From: Pseudorhodobacter sp. MZDSW-24AT
GTDB lineage: Bacteria; Pseudomonadota; Alphaproteobacteria; Rhodobacterales; Rhodobacteraceae
Direction of reading: 5' to 3'
NCBI RefSeq assembly: GCF_002794355.1
Contig: NZ_PGOI01000002.1
Span: 124,001-188,000, forward strand
DNA length: 64,000 bases
Shown here: piece by piece, positions 19,990 through 29,458 of the stretch
How positions within the stretch are numbered: position 1 is the stretch's first letter
Layout of the letters: each line of letters begins with the position of its first letter
Notes under the pieces: model-generated
Database searches by the model: none
What the model was told of the DNA's origin: nothing
The model's input: the letters and a program-made list of their open reading frames with translations, nothing else
Program-made: the position numbers and the translations under genes

Positions 19990-20265
19990 TTACCCGCGCG
20001 GAACCAGCTGTGCCTCTGCGAGCAGAGCAATGAGCACCTCGATATGGCGCGCGATTGAATAGGCGGCATCGCCCCGCCGTCGGTTCCGCTCCAGCTTGTC
20101 TTCTTGTTCGAGCAACTGGCCAACGGTCGCCTCCGGCGATGCCGGAAGGCTGACCAGACGCCGCAGATCGCGGTCGCGGCGGTAATCGGCCATGCCGAAA
20201 CGGGCCGCGTGCATCAGCAAGCGGGGGCGGCGCAGATCCTCAAGCAAAGCGCGCAGGTCAGACAT
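19990..20265 (-). CDS. Small conserved Rhodobacterales protein (probably DUF6477)
   Basis: A 91-aa soluble protein, rich in Arg, Leu and Glu and mostly helical in appearance (MSDLRALLEDLRRPRLLM). I recognise it from memory as a small family restricted to Rhodobacterales, which I believe is DUF6477; function unknown. It is transcribed divergently from the gafA homologue and shares its 226-bp upstream region. That makes it a candidate for joint control with gafA, although nothing in the protein itself indicates a role. The ATG at 20265 has a weak ribosome site. Confidence 0.72.
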   Translation of the reverse strand: MSDLRALLEDLRRPRLLMHAARFGMADYRRDRDLRRLVSLPASPEATVGQLLEQEDKLERNRRRGDAAYSIARHIEVLIALLAEAQLVPRG

Positions 20266-20325
20266 GGTTCACCTCGTGATTGGGTCCAAATCAGAATAAA
20301 TGACGCAACTCTGCGTTGCGATTTC

Positions 20326-20383
20326 TGTGGATAACCGCGCGCTCGGTTCGAAATCGTTTCACTTTCTTCACCAATCATCCACA
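20326..20383. promoter_or_regulatory. DnaA-box-like and LexA-like sites upstream of the gafA homologue
   Basis: 20326-20334 is a perfect DnaA box (TTATCCACA on the minus strand). 20375-20383 is TCATCCACA on the plus strand, one mismatch from the box. Between them, 20346-20360 reads GTTC-N7-TTTC, one mismatch from the alphaproteobacterial LexA site GTTC-N7-GTTC. These are motif matches by eye in the divergent intergenic region; no binding is shown. Confidence 0.45.
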
Positions 20384-20408
20384 GGGCCGCCGCTATCGAT
20401 CCGGGAAA

Positions 20409-20457
20409 TTAACCAATGCGTAACCGACTCCCTTCAGGTTGTATTAACCATGATTAA
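20409..20457. promoter_or_regulatory. CtrA-type sites upstream of the gafA homologue
   Basis: 20409-20424 reads TTAA-N7-GTAAC, one mismatch from the CtrA consensus TTAA-N7-TTAAC. 20444-20457 reads TTAA-N6-TTAA, a second site with spacing one short. They lie 35-83 bases upstream of the ATG at 20492. CtrA control of gafA is established in Rhodobacter capsulatus, which supports the call. Confidence 0.62.
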
Positions 20458-20491
20458 GTTAGAGCACCGCAGGGCGGCCCCGGAAACGAAG

Positions 20492-21610
20492 ATGACATCG
20501 AACCTGTCCGCTGAGTTAAGCTTTCCCGCATGGCTCCCCGACGACGTCATACTCTATCTCAACCATATCGAGGTCGGAGTGACCTATCGGGAACTGGCCC
20601 GCCGCAAAGGGGCGCATGCCTCAACGGTGATGCGCCAGATCCGCCGCTGCGAGGCCCGCCGCGAAGATCCGTTGGTGGATGAAGCCTTGGCCTTGTTGGG
20701 CAGCGATTCGATGGTTTCAGATCCAGAGGACGCCAGCGACATGACGCTCACCGTAGCCCCGAAACCCCTGCACATCGACGACGCGACGCTGTCGCGCGAG
20801 GCACGTCGCATCCTGCGACGCATGGCCGAACCCGCCGCGGTGCTGGCCATCGCGCCCGATCTGGAAAAGGCCGTGGTGCTGCGCACCTTCCCTGATGGGC
20901 AGCAGGCGCGCACAGGTGTGGTCGAACGCGCCGTCGCACAAGCCTTTGCCCTGAAGGATTGGATCGCCTGTCGCAAAAAGGGGCGGGTGACGACCTATGA
21001 GATCACGCCCGCTGGCCGCGCCGCGCTCCGACGCCTGATCGATGAAAGCGATCTCGCGCGTCAGGCGCATCACACGGATCTGTGTGAAGCGCCGATGCCT
21101 TTCGCAAGCCAGCACCGACTCTGGGACGAGCGCGTGATCGACGAGGGGGGGATCTCGCGAAAGCTGCGCTACAATCTGGCGGAAAGTCCCTTGTCGGTGC
21201 TTGGGCGGCGGCGTGACAAGGATGGAAAACCCTTTCTGGAGAACGATCTGATCCGCGCGGCCGAGCGTCTGCGCGAAGACTTCGAGGTGGCGCAGATGGG
21301 GCCGCGCGTGGCGCAGAACTGGGAGCGCTTCCTCACCGGGGGGGACCGGGGTGGCTTTCGTCCGGATGCCGGTCACGGAGAAGGCCCGACGCGCGCGCGT
21401 GAGCGTGTTGCGGCGGCCCTGCGCGATCTTGGCCCCGGTCTGGGGGATGTGGCCTTGCGCGTCTGCTGCTTCCTCGAGGGGATCGAGACCGCGGAAAAGC
21501 GGATGGGCTGGGCGGCGCGATCGGGCAAGATCGTGTTGCGCATCGCCTTGCAGCGCCTGCGCCGTCATTATGAGGACACGACCAGCGAGCGCCGCAACTT
21601 CATCGGCTGA
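20492..21610 (+). CDS. gafA: GafA-like activator of gene transfer agent genes (HTH + DUF6456)
   Basis: A 372-aa transcription factor. The N-terminal part holds a helix-turn-helix (about 29-53: [20 protein letters not shown]), and the C-terminal part (about 215-360) is a DUF6456-type domain with NFIG at the very end. This HTH plus DUF6456 layout is that of GafA, which in R. capsulatus binds the GTA promoter and switches on particle production; in other alphaproteobacteria the two halves are separate GafY and GafZ proteins. The ATG at 20492 follows GGAAACGAAG; the frame is open back to 20300, and an ATG at 20450 is a weaker alternative overlapping a CtrA-like site. The GTA structural cluster itself is not in the window. 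It precedes lipA. Confidence 0.8.
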   Translation: MTSNLSAELSFPAWLPDDVILYLNHIEVGVTYRELARRKGAHASTVMRQIRRCEARREDPLVDEALALLGSDSMVSDPEDASDMTLTVAPKPLHIDDATLSREARRILRRMAEPAAVLAIAPDLEKAVVLRTFPDGQQARTGVVERAVAQAFALKDWIACRKKGRVTTYEITPAGRAALRRLIDESDLARQAHHTDLCEAPMPFASQHRLWDERVIDEGGISRKLRYNLAESPLSVLGRRRDKDGKPFLENDLIRAAERLREDFEVAQMGPRVAQNWERFLTGGDRGGFRPDAGHGEGPTRARERVAAALRDLGPGLGDVALRVCCFLEGIETAEKRMGWAARSGKIVLRIALQRLRRHYEDTTSERRNFIG

Positions 21611-21743
21611 TCGACCTGCGCGCCTTGCGGCCTGCTTGGCCCTGCCATGCACGGCACGCAAGGCGCTGTCCTTGCAGCGCCGGTTGTGCGCCTCGCCCGT
21701 TCGGGCTAGATGTAGTGTCAGGCATGGCTTGGCGGAGGACCCA

Positions 21744-22694
21744 ATGCGCGATCTGACAGTTCCCGATCAGCGGCACCCGGAAAAGGCGCACCGTCCCGAC
21801 AATGCTCAGCCGAAAAAGCCCGACTGGATCCGCGTGCGCGCGCCCACGTCGGAAGGATACAAGAAAACCCGCAACATCCTGAAAGAAAAGAAGCTCGTCA
21901 CCGTCTGTGAAGAGGCCGGGTGCCCCAATGTGGGAGAATGCTGGAGCCAGGGCCACGCCACCATGATGATCATGGGCGAAATCTGCACGCGTGGCTGCAC
22001 CTTCTGCAACGTGGCCACCGGCAAGCCGCAAACCCTTGATGCGTTCGAGCCGGGCCGTGTGGCCCATGCGGTGGCAGAACTGGGGTTGAACCATGTGGTC
22101 ATTACCTCGGTCGACCGGGACGATTTGGAAGATGGCGGGGCGGAACACTTTGCCCAAACCATCCGTGCCATCCGCCACCGCGCGCCCGCCACAACCATTG
22201 AAATCCTGACTCCCGATTTCCTGAAATGCGCGCCCTCCGCCTTGGAAAAGGTGGTCGAGGCGCGGCCCGATGTTTTCAACCACAACCTTGAAACCGTGCC
22301 CGGCCTTTACCTCGAAGTCCGCCCCGGTGCGCGCTATTTTCACAGCCTGCGCCTGCTTCAGCGGGTCAAGGAACTCGACCCGACGCTTTTCACCAAATCC
22401 GGCATCATGGTGGGCTTGGGCGAAGACCGCGCCGGCGTCTTGCAGGTGATGGACGATATGCGCAGTGCCGATATCGATTTTCTGACCATCGGCCAGTATC
22501 TGCAACCCACGCCGAAGCACCACCGGGTTGATCGTTTTGTCACCCCGGATGAGTTCAAAAGCTATGAAACCGCCGCCTATGGCAAAGGCTTCCTGATGGT
22601 CTCGGCCACACCGCTCACCCGGTCGTCTTATCACGCAGGCGATGATTTCGCGCGTCTGCGCGACGCGCGCATGGCAAAACTGGGACGCGCTTGA
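21744..22694 (+). CDS. lipA: Lipoyl synthase
   Basis: A 316-aa radical SAM enzyme inserting two sulfurs into protein-bound octanoate. The auxiliary cluster cysteines are C55, C60 and C66 ([12 protein letters not shown]) and the radical SAM cysteines C81, C85 and C88 (CTRGCTFC). The C-terminal serine motif RSSYHA, which donates the third auxiliary ligand contact, is present. The ATG at 21744 has a strong GGAGG site; an open frame from 21351 upstream overlaps gafA and is not used. No lipB is adjacent. Confidence 0.97.
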   Translation: MRDLTVPDQRHPEKAHRPDNAQPKKPDWIRVRAPTSEGYKKTRNILKEKKLVTVCEEAGCPNVGECWSQGHATMMIMGEICTRGCTFCNVATGKPQTLDAFEPGRVAHAVAELGLNHVVITSVDRDDLEDGGAEHFAQTIRAIRHRAPATTIEILTPDFLKCAPSALEKVVEARPDVFNHNLETVPGLYLEVRPGARYFHSLRLLQRVKELDPTLFTKSGIMVGLGEDRAGVLQVMDDMRSADIDFLTIGQYLQPTPKHHRVDRFVTPDEFKSYETAAYGKGFLMVSATPLTRSSYHAGDDFARLRDARMAKLGRA

Positions 22695-22727
22695 TTGAGA
22701 TAAAGGAGCCACGGGCACATTGCCCTT

Positions 22728-22757
22728 GCATCTTTCCCAAATACTCCCGCCGGAGGC
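22728..22757 (-). repeat. Rhodobacterales-type 3' repeat (GGAGTATTT family)
   Basis: On the minus strand the gap between convergent lipA and the Coq10-like gene contains GCGGGAGTATTT followed by GGGAAAGATG. It matches in layout the inverted copies at 39376-39448. From memory this motif is common at gene ends in Rhodobacterales. Nothing else of note is seen in 22695-22841. Confidence 0.55.
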
Positions 22758-22841
22758 TTTTGACCTGAGGAGACAGGCCGCAGGCCTGCGACGAGGCACA
22801 TATGTTGCGCCGCAGGCGCGCCTTCAGATCCCGCGCGGTCC

Positions 22842-23294
22842 TCAGCGCCGCCCGTAAAGCTCTGCCGCCCGCCGCTCGAAGGCGCGCACGATACGCTGCA
22901 TGGCTTCGTTGAAGACCACGCCGATGATGCCTTGCAAAATGGCATTCCGGAATTCGAAATCGACAAAGAAATCGACCTCGCAGCCGCCTTCCACCGGGCG
23001 GAATTTCCAAGTCGAACGCATATAGCGGAACGGGCCGTCCAGATATTCGGTCTCGATCCGCTGCTCTGCCGGCCACAAGACCACTCGGCTCCCGAACCGC
23101 TCGCGGAAAACCTTGAAGCTGATCACCAGATCCGCCTCCATCACCTCAGACCCATCGGCGCGCGGTTGGCGCGATCGGATCCGCGCCGCAGAATTCCACG
23201 GCAAAAACTTCGGATAAGACCCCACATCCGCCACCAGATCATACATCTGTTGCGCGCTGTAGGGCAAAAAGCGGGTTTCGGAATGGGTAGGCAT
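22842..23294 (-). CDS. Coq10/RatA-type START domain protein
   Basis: A 150-aa SRPBCC/START-fold protein. MPTHSETRFLPYSAQQMYDLVADVGSYPKFLPW is the typical opening of the Coq10/RatA family, and the closing segment FNEAMQRIVRAFERRAAELYG fits its C-terminal helix. In alphaproteobacteria these act as ubiquinone-binding Coq10-type chaperones; the RatA ribosome-association toxin name comes from E. coli and is often carried over. It is convergent with lipA. The length is normal and the ATG at 23294 is the only sensible start. Confidence 0.9.
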   Translation of the reverse strand: MPTHSETRFLPYSAQQMYDLVADVGSYPKFLPWNSAARIRSRQPRADGSEVMEADLVISFKVFRERFGSRVVLWPAEQRIETEYLDGPFRYMRSTWKFRPVEGGCEVDFFVDFEFRNAILQGIIGVVFNEAMQRIVRAFERRAAELYGRR

Positions 23295-23358
23295 CAGCAG
23301 GTCCCGTGACTCGGTCCGTGCTTTTCGATAGAAAGCGCGCAGAAATCAAGAGGACGCC

Positions 23359-23907
23359 ATGACGCAACGACCCTATGTGATCGATCAGTTGATCAGCGCC
23401 AAATCCATCGCCGCGCGGGTCGAGGACTTGGCGCGCGAGATCACGACGCATTTTTCAGGCACGGACAAACTCGTGGTGGTGGGGCTGTTGCGCGGCTCTT
23501 TCGTCTTTATTGCCGATCTGGTGCGCGAACTCGACCTGCCGGTCGAGGTCGATTTTCTGGAAGCCTCGAGCTATGGCGATTCGATGCATTCCTCGCGAGA
23601 GGTGCGCATCCTCAAGGACTTGCGCGGCGAAATTGCCGGGCGCGATGTGCTGCTTGTGGAAGATATCGTTGATACGGGCTTCACACTCAGCCATGTGATC
23701 CACCTGCTCAAGGCGCGTGAACCTGCCCGACTCAAGGTCTGTGCCTTGCTCGACAAGCCAACGCGCCGGGAAGTGGCCGTGCGCGCCGATTGGACGGGGT
23801 TCGAGATCCCCGATGAATTTGTCGTGGGCTACGGCATCGATTTTGCCCAGCGCAACCGGAACCTGCCTTTCATCGGGAAGGTGCGCTTTACCGACGCGGC
23901 GGCATGA
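23359..23907 (+). CDS. hpt: Hypoxanthine phosphoribosyltransferase
   Basis: A 182-aa purine salvage enzyme making IMP and GMP from hypoxanthine or guanine and PRPP. The PRPP loop reads [11 protein letters not shown] at 98-108, and the base-recognition segment [17 protein letters not shown] is near the C terminus. AGAGGA precedes the ATG. The stop overlaps the ATG of a tiny membrane protein (ATGA, 23904-23907). The divergent partner upstream is the Coq10-like gene. Confidence 0.95.
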   Translation: MTQRPYVIDQLISAKSIAARVEDLAREITTHFSGTDKLVVVGLLRGSFVFIADLVRELDLPVEVDFLEASSYGDSMHSSREVRILKDLRGEIAGRDVLLVEDIVDTGFTLSHVIHLLKAREPARLKVCALLDKPTRREVAVRADWTGFEIPDEFVVGYGIDFAQRNRNLPFIGKVRFTDAAA

Positions 23908-24071
23908 GCGCGACTTGGCTTTTGCGCATGGCGAAATGGGCGCGCCACCCGCCGTCTTGGGGGCGCGTCAAGCTTGTGGTCGGGGTGGTGCTCTTGTGCG
24001 TGCTTGTCTTCGCGGTCGAATCCTTTTTCGGCTGGCCAGACGTGCTGACACCGCAAAAGATCCGGCCATAA
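23904..24071 (+). CDS. Small single-span membrane protein
   Basis: A 55-aa reading frame overlapping the hpt stop by ATGA. After a basic, Trp-rich N terminus ([15 protein letters not shown]) it has one strong transmembrane segment (about 22-39, [18 protein letters not shown]) and a short tail with [10 protein letters not shown]. The coupling to hpt and the sensible topology argue that it is expressed. I do not recognise a characterised family; short proteins of this kind after hpt occur in related genomes as hypotheticals, as far as I recall. Confidence 0.62.
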   Translation: MSATWLLRMAKWARHPPSWGRVKLVVGVVLLCVLVFAVESFFGWPDVLTPQKIRP

Positions 24072-24150
24072 GGGGGCTGGCGAAAAGGTGATGGGCGGCA
24101 CGGCGCGAATCCGCTAGCCTGCCTTTGATGATTTTCCTACAGGAGCTGTC

Positions 24151-25041
24151 ATGCCTCGCTTGCTCTCTATCGCGCTTGGCGCCGCTCTCTTGTGCGGCGG
24201 TGCGGCTTGGGTGATGATCCGGCCGCAACCCCTTGCTGCCGATCATTATGCGGGCCTGACGGGCGATCCGGCGCGTGGAGAGGGCGTGTTCCATGCAACG
24301 GGCTGCGCCTCTTGCCACGCGGCGCCCGGCGCGAGCGGTGAGGCAAAGCTGATCTTGGCGGGTGGTCAGGCGTTTCCTTCCGAGTTCGGCACCTTCCTCG
24401 CCCCCAACATCAGCCCCGACCCCCAACAAGGCATCGGCGGCTGGTCCGTGAGCGATTTCGGCAACGCCTTGCAACGCGGCGTTTCGCCCGAGGGCGCGCA
24501 TTACTATCCGGCGCTTCCCTATTGGTCTTATGCCCGGATGGAGGCGCAGGATGTTGTCGATCTTTACAGCTACGTTCAGACGCTTCCGCCAGACGCCACG
24601 CCCAGCCAGCCGCATCAGATCGGTTTTCCGTTCAACATCCGCGCCCTGCTGGGCGGATGGAAGCTTCTGAACCGCAACACTGATTTCGTGGTGCAGGGCG
24701 ACCTGACCGAAGCCGAGACCCGGGGTCGTTATCTGGTGGAGGCGATGGCGCATTGCGGCGAATGCCACACGCCACGCGATGCGCTTGGCGGGCTCGACAC
24801 CAGCCGCTGGCTTGCGGGCGCGCCCAATCCTTCGGGGCAGGGAACCATCCCTAACATTACCCCGGCGGCGCTGGACTGGAGCGAGGGCGAAATCGTCGCC
24901 TATCTGACCAGCGGGTTTACGCCTGACTACGATTCCGCGGGCGGCCATATGGTCCCGGTGATCGAGAACATGGCACAATTGCCCGAAAGCGATCGGGCGG
25001 CCATTGCGGCCTATCTCAAGAAGGTTCCCGCTGCCAACTAA
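24151..25041 (+). CDS. Dihaem cytochrome c
   Basis: A 296-aa exported cytochrome with two haem c sites, CASCH (C52-H56) and CGECH (C202-H206), in two homologous domains; each is followed by a conserved APNISPD/PNITP loop. An N-terminal hydrophobic segment (about 3-22) is a signal anchor. The domains resemble the cytochrome subunits of membrane-bound alcohol/aldehyde dehydrogenases. No dehydrogenase partner is adjacent, so it may serve an enzyme encoded elsewhere. The molybdenum hydroxylase at 3338-7017 is a conceivable but unsupported partner. ATG preceded by AGGAG. Confidence 0.88.
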   Translation: MPRLLSIALGAALLCGGAAWVMIRPQPLAADHYAGLTGDPARGEGVFHATGCASCHAAPGASGEAKLILAGGQAFPSEFGTFLAPNISPDPQQGIGGWSVSDFGNALQRGVSPEGAHYYPALPYWSYARMEAQDVVDLYSYVQTLPPDATPSQPHQIGFPFNIRALLGGWKLLNRNTDFVVQGDLTEAETRGRYLVEAMAHCGECHTPRDALGGLDTSRWLAGAPNPSGQGTIPNITPAALDWSEGEIVAYLTSGFTPDYDSAGGHMVPVIENMAQLPESDRAAIAAYLKKVPAAN

Positions 25042-25107
25042 GGCGCTGCACGCCCTTCGCGCTGTTGTCGCGGCGATAGCGCCCGTCGGGGCGCAAGAGC
25101 GCGCCGC

Positions 25108-25581
25108 TCAATGCTGTTGCAAGGCCGCGCCCAACAGCGCCAGTGCATGGGCCACCGTTGCCGCACGCACCTCGGCCCGGCCGATGGCCCCAAAATCAAC
25201 CGTCTCGGTGCGCACGGCCTTCCCGACTTGTGCCAGACCAAAGCACACGCGGCCTTCGGGTTTGAACTCCGACCCGCCCGGTCCGGCAATTCCGGTGACC
25301 GAAACCGCCAGCGCCACACCTGCACGCTGCAAGGCGCCCGCGGCCATCTCCGCCGCAACCGCTTCGCTGACGGCGCCATGCGCCTCGAGTGTTGCGGGCA
25401 GAACCCCCAGCATCTCTTGCTTGGCGCGGTTGGAATAGCTCACATAGCCCCGGTCCACCACATCCGACGATCCCGGCACCTCGGTCAGCGCTCCGGCGAT
25501 CAGACCGCCTGTGCAGCTTTCCGCAGTGGCCACCCGCACGCCCGCCGCCCGCGCCAGCGCCAGAACCTGCTCTGCCGTCAT
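25108..25581 (-). CDS. pncC: CinA family nicotinamide-nucleotide amidase
   Basis: A 157-aa stand-alone CinA C-terminal domain (PncC), which deamidates nicotinamide mononucleotide to nicotinate mononucleotide in NAD recycling. [16 protein letters not shown] and [18 protein letters not shown] are diagnostic. The ATG at 25581 overlaps the pgpA stop (ATGA). It is the third gene of the ispDF-pgpA-pncC overlap operon. The N-terminal MoaB-like domain of full-length CinA is absent, which is normal for this form. Confidence 0.92.
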   Translation of the reverse strand: MTAEQVLALARAAGVRVATAESCTGGLIAGALTEVPGSSDVVDRGYVSYSNRAKQEMLGVLPATLEAHGAVSEAVAAEMAAGALQRAGVALAVSVTGIAGPGGSEFKPEGRVCFGLAQVGKAVRTETVDFGAIGRAEVRAATVAHALALLGAALQQH

Positions 25582-26075
25582 GACATCACCACCCCATGCG
25601 CCACGGCTGCCGCCACGATCACCGCGACACCCGCGAAAAGGCCTGCCCACAGATCATCCAGCATCACGCCCGCCGGATCACCGCGCCGGTCGGCCCGACC
25701 GACAAGCGACGGCTTCCATATGTCGAACAGCCGAAAGAACACAAAGGCTGCCACCCAGCCCGGATAGGCCGTCAGCCACCAATCCTGGACCCCGCGCGAC
25801 CAGAAGGCCGCCGCAGGGAACAGCAGCGCAATCCATTGCCCCGCCACCTCATCAATCACGATCTCGGACGGATCATCGCCCGGCCGGTCGCGCAAGGCCT
25901 GCTGACAGGCCCAGAACCCCAGCGCCGTCACCGCCACCGTCGCCAGAACCAGCGCGGGAAACCCCAGCAGATGGTCAATCGCCAGCCCCAGCGCAAGCGC
26001 CACCGCCGAGCCCCAAGTGCCCGGCGCCGGGCGCAGCAGGCCGACATAGCCAAAGGTGGTAACGGCGCGGATCAT
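25578..26075 (-). CDS. pgpA: Phosphatidylglycerophosphatase A
   Basis: A 165-aa membrane phosphatase making phosphatidylglycerol. [15 protein letters not shown] at the N terminus, [13 protein letters not shown] in the middle and [18 protein letters not shown] are the PgpA motifs. Several hydrophobic segments fit a multi-span membrane protein. The ATG at 26075 overlaps the ispDF stop (ATGA), and its own stop overlaps pncC. The frame stays open upstream to 26249 but only inside ispDF. Confidence 0.94.
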   Translation of the reverse strand: MIRAVTTFGYVGLLRPAPGTWGSAVALALGLAIDHLLGFPALVLATVAVTALGFWACQQALRDRPGDDPSEIVIDEVAGQWIALLFPAAAFWSRGVQDWWLTAYPGWVAAFVFFRLFDIWKPSLVGRADRRGDPAGVMLDDLWAGLFAGVAVIVAAAVAHGVVMS

Positions 26076-27193
26076 GCGTGCACCAAGGCGCAGGTCGCCA
26101 GCGCCGCGATGCCTTCTTCCCGGCCGGTAAAGCCCAGACGCTCGGACGTGGTCGCCTTTACGCTGATCCGCTCCACCTCGACCCCCATAATCTCGGCCAG
26201 CGCCGCGCGCATCGCGCCCTGATGCGGGCCGATCTTTGGACGCTCGCACACCAAAGTCACATCACAATTGGCCAGCCGATAGCCTCGGGCGGCCACGCGC
26301 CCCATGGCGTGCCGCAGAAAGATCTGGCTGGCCGCCCCCTTCCATTGCGGGTCGCTGGGCGGGAAATGCACGCCGATATCCCCCTCGGCCAAAGCGCCAT
26401 AGATCGCATCGGTCAGCGCGTGCATCCCCACATCTGCATCGGAATGGCCCAAAAGCGCCCGGCCATGCGGGACCAGAACGCCGCAAAGCCAAACACCATC
26501 CCCTTCGGTAAAGGCATGCACGTCATAGCCATTGCCCAGCCGTATCTCCATTTTGCGCCCTTTCAGGATGCGGTCCGCGCGCGCAAAATCGCCCGGATAG
26601 GTCAGTTTCAGATTGTCCTCGTCGCCGGGGACGATGGCGACCGCATGGCCCGCCCAGCGCGCCACCTCCACATCGTCGGCGGCGCCGCCCGGATGGGCGC
26701 GGTGCGCATCGCGGATCGCGTCAAAGCGAAAGCCTTGCGGGGTCTGGGCGCGCCAGAGCCCGTCGCGCGACGCGGTGGCCTCCACCACCGTGTCGCCGCG
26801 CCACAAGGCATCCGTGACGGGAAGCGCAGGGGCCGCCCCCACGGTGTCATCCAGCGCTGCCAGCACCGCACCGATCACCTGCGGCGACACCAAGGGCCGC
26901 GCCCCATCATGGATCAGCACCTTGGTCACGCCTTGCCCGTCAAGCCACTCCAAGGCGTTGCGCACAGATCCCGCCCGTGTGTCGCTGCCGTCCACCATCG
27001 GCAGGCCAAAACCTGCGGCACGGGCCCGGTCCTCGGGGTGGATCACCAGAACCACGCGGTCGACCTGGCCCGCGAAAGCGCGGATCGTATGGGCCAGAAC
27101 CGGCGCCCCTGCGAGATCCTGCCACTGTTTGGGCAGATCCCCTCCGGCCCGGGTGCCGCGTCCGGCGGCGACGATGATGGCGGCTGTGGTCAT
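26072..27193 (-). CDS. ispDF: Bifunctional IspD/IspF isoprenoid enzyme
   Basis: A 373-aa fusion of two steps of the methylerythritol phosphate pathway. The N-terminal IspD domain starts with the CTP-binding loop [16 protein letters not shown]; the C-terminal IspF domain starts near [13 protein letters not shown] and has the metal ligands and substrate loop ([15 protein letters not shown]). Such fusions are usual in alphaproteobacteria. The ATG at 27193 follows AGAGG; a GTG at 27199 is an alternative adding two residues. First gene of the overlapping ispDF-pgpA-pncC operon and divergent from dusB. Confidence 0.96.
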   Translation of the reverse strand: MTTAAIIVAAGRGTRAGGDLPKQWQDLAGAPVLAHTIRAFAGQVDRVVLVIHPEDRARAAGFGLPMVDGSDTRAGSVRNALEWLDGQGVTKVLIHDGARPLVSPQVIGAVLAALDDTVGAAPALPVTDALWRGDTVVEATASRDGLWRAQTPQGFRFDAIRDAHRAHPGGAADDVEVARWAGHAVAIVPGDEDNLKLTYPGDFARADRILKGRKMEIRLGNGYDVHAFTEGDGVWLCGVLVPHGRALLGHSDADVGMHALTDAIYGALAEGDIGVHFPPSDPQWKGAASQIFLRHAMGRVAARGYRLANCDVTLVCERPKIGPHQGAMRAALAEIMGVEVERISVKATTSERLGFTGREEGIAALATCALVHA

Positions 27194-27368
27194 GGGCACC
27201 TCTTTGTCCTCTTGCTTAAATCAGGGGGAAGACTTCCGCAACGTGCGCATAAACCGCGCGATTTTGCCTAAATTTTGTGCGGTGCATGTTTTTCAACCGT
27301 TTTAAAGTGGGTCTGGCTTTGTTATCCCCGCAAAACAAGATTACCTCGCCTCATGGCGCATAAGGATT

Positions 27369-28367
27369 GTGCAATTGGCCCTCACGCTCGATCAGCTTGT
27401 CATCGACCCACCGGTGCTTCTGGCGCCCTTGGCGGGCATCACCGATCTGCCGTTTCGGCGGATGGTGGCGCGGTTCGGGGCTGGTCTTGTGGTGTCCGAG
27501 ATGATTGCCAGTGAAGATGTGATGCGCGCGCAGCCGCTTGCGCGCGCCAAGGCAGAGCTGGGCTTTGGCGAGGCCGCCACGTCTGTGCAACTCGCCGGGC
27601 GCGATCCCTATTGGATGGCCGAAGCCGCGCGCTATGCCGAAGGACAAGGCGCGCGGGTGATCGACATCAACATGGGCTGCCCCGCCAAGCGCGTGACGGC
27701 GGCGGGAGGCAACGGTGCCTGCGGCTCGGCCTTGATGCGCGAACCTGATCTGGCGGTCGCGCTGATCGAGGCGGTGGTGGGCGCAGTCTCGCTGCCGGTG
27801 ACCTTGAAAACCCGGCTGGGTTGGGACCGCGATAGCCTGAACGCCCCCGAGATCGCCAAGCGGGCCGAGGCGGCGGGCATCCGCATGATCACCATTCACG
27901 GGCGCACCCGCCAACAGTTCTACAAAGGCAGCGCCGATTGGGCGGCCATCCGCGCCGTGAAAGAGGCTGTCGACATTCCGGTGATTGCCAACGGCGACAT
28001 CGTCGATGCGGGCACAGCCGCACAGGCCTTGTCGCAATCAGGCGCCGATGGCGTGATGGTGGGGCGCGGCGCCCAAGGGGCGCCTTGGCGCCTCGCCCAG
28101 ATCGCGCATGCGCTCTATGGGACGCCCGCGCCAGAGGTGCCGGAAGGTGCGGCACGGGCAGAGCTGATGATCGAACATTATGAGGCGCAACTGGCCTTTT
28201 ATGGCCGTGACCTTGGCGTCAAGACCGCGCGCAAACATCTCTCATGGTATCTTGAAGAGGCAGGAGCCGTGTCGCAGCGCAGTCAGATCGTCACAAGCGA
28301 CGATCCTGCGCAGGTGATCCGCCTCATCCGCGCCAGCTTTGCCGAACCCGGAAAGGCCGCCGCGTGA
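27369..28367 (+). CDS. dusB: tRNA-dihydrouridine synthase (NifR3 type)
   Basis: A 332-aa FMN enzyme reducing uridine in t[16 protein letters not shown] at the N terminus, NMGCPAKRV (about 101-109), the active-site cysteine C118 in GACGSA and [12 protein letters not shown] are DusB features. It begins with GTG at 27369 behind AAGGA. This is the nifR3 position, first gene of the ntr operon in Rhodobacter. Its last codons overlap the ntrB GTG start. Confidence 0.95.
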   Translation: MQLALTLDQLVIDPPVLLAPLAGITDLPFRRMVARFGAGLVVSEMIASEDVMRAQPLARAKAELGFGEAATSVQLAGRDPYWMAEAARYAEGQGARVIDINMGCPAKRVTAAGGNGACGSALMREPDLAVALIEAVVGAVSLPVTLKTRLGWDRDSLNAPEIAKRAEAAGIRMITIHGRTRQQFYKGSADWAAIRAVKEAVDIPVIANGDIVDAGTAAQALSQSGADGVMVGRGAQGAPWRLAQIAHALYGTPAPEVPEGAARAELMIEHYEAQLAFYGRDLGVKTARKHLSWYLEEAGAVSQRSQIVTSDDPAQVIRLIRASFAEPGKAAA

Positions 28368-29458
28368 CCCCGTATCGCACGCCATACCCGGTGCCGGGGG
28401 TGATCTGGGCCAGCCTGCCAATCCCTGCGCTGCTGATCGGACCCGATGGCCGCATCACCGAAGTGAACCCCGCCGCCGAGACTTTTCTCAACGCCTCGTC
28501 ACGCTCGCTCATGGAGCAGCCTGTGCTGGACCGTCTCTCGATCGACGCCCCGATGGAAGAGGCTTTCCTGCGCGCCCGCGCCAACCAGTCCACCATCTTC
28601 ATCAATGACATTGACGTGACCACGGGCGAGCGCGCCCCTGTGCAGTGCAATGTGCAGGTGGCGCCGATGCATGACAATTCGGACTACCTGATGCTGCTGA
28701 TCAGCCCGCGCGACATCGCCGACCGCCTGGGGCGGTCGATGAGCGTGAAGTCGGCGGCCAAGTCTGCCATCGGGATGGCCGAAATGCTGGCGCATGAGAT
28801 CAAGAACCCGCTCGCCGGAATCTCCGGCGCGGCGCAGCTGATCAGCATGAATGCCAACAGTGAAGATCGGGAGCTGACCGATCTGATCGTCGAGGAAACC
28901 CGACGCATCGTGAAGCTTCTGGAACAGGTCGAGCAATTCGGGAACTTGCGCCCCCCGGATCGGCGACCGGTGAACATTCATGACGCGCTGGACCGCGCCC
29001 GCAAATCGGCCATGGTGGGTTTTGCCGCGCATATGCAGATCATCGAGGATTACGACCCTTCCTTGCCGCCCACATTGGCGGACCCGGATCAGCTCATGCA
29101 GGTGTTTCTGAACCTGATCAAGAACGCCGCCGAAGCCAGCAAAGGGCAGGCGGGCACCATTCGGCTGCGCACCTTCTACGATCTTTCGCTGCGCTTGCGG
29201 CGGAAAAGCGGCTCGCCTTCGGTCTTGCCGCTGACGGTCGAAATCATTGACGACGGACCGGGCATTCCGCCGGAAATCGCCGCCGATATCTTTGAACCCT
29301 TTGTTTCAGGACGCGAAAACGGCACAGGGCTTGGCCTTGCGCTGGTGTCCAAGATCATTTCCGACCACGAAGGCTGGGTCCAAGTGGATTCAGTGCCCGG
29401 GCGCACCGCGTTTCGCGTCTCGCTCCCCGTGGCCCCCAAGAAGATGGAGAAAAGCTGA
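28364..29458 (+). CDS. ntrB: Nitrogen regulation histidine kinase NtrB
   Basis: A 364-aa soluble kinase with an N-terminal PAS domain (about 12-115), HisKA with phospho-acceptor H144 ([11 protein letters not shown]) and an HATPase ([25 protein letters not shown]). It phosphorylates or dephosphorylates NtrC according to PII status. The start is GTG at 28364, inside the dusB stop (GTGA), and its stop overlaps the ntrC ATG. Complete and standard. Confidence 0.96.
   Translation: MTPYRTPYPVPGVIWASLPIPALLIGPDGRITEVNPAAETFLNASSRSLMEQPVLDRLSIDAPMEEAFLRARANQSTIFINDIDVTTGERAPVQCNVQVAPMHDNSDYLMLLISPRDIADRLGRSMSVKSAAKSAIGMAEMLAHEIKNPLAGISGAAQLISMNANSEDRELTDLIVEETRRIVKLLEQVEQFGNLRPPDRRPVNIHDALDRARKSAMVGFAAHMQIIEDYDPSLPPTLADPDQLMQVFLNLIKNAAEASKGQAGTIRLRTFYDLSLRLRRKSGSPSVLPLTVEIIDDGPGIPPEIAADIFEPFVSGRENGTGLGLALVSKIISDHEGWVQVDSVPGRTAFRVSLPVAPKKMEKS

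Noticed and set aside
20300-20491. Longer N terminus for the gafA homologue from 20300
   Set aside because: It would translate the DnaA- and CtrA-type sites and has no ribosome site; the ATG at 20492 gives a sensible N terminus.
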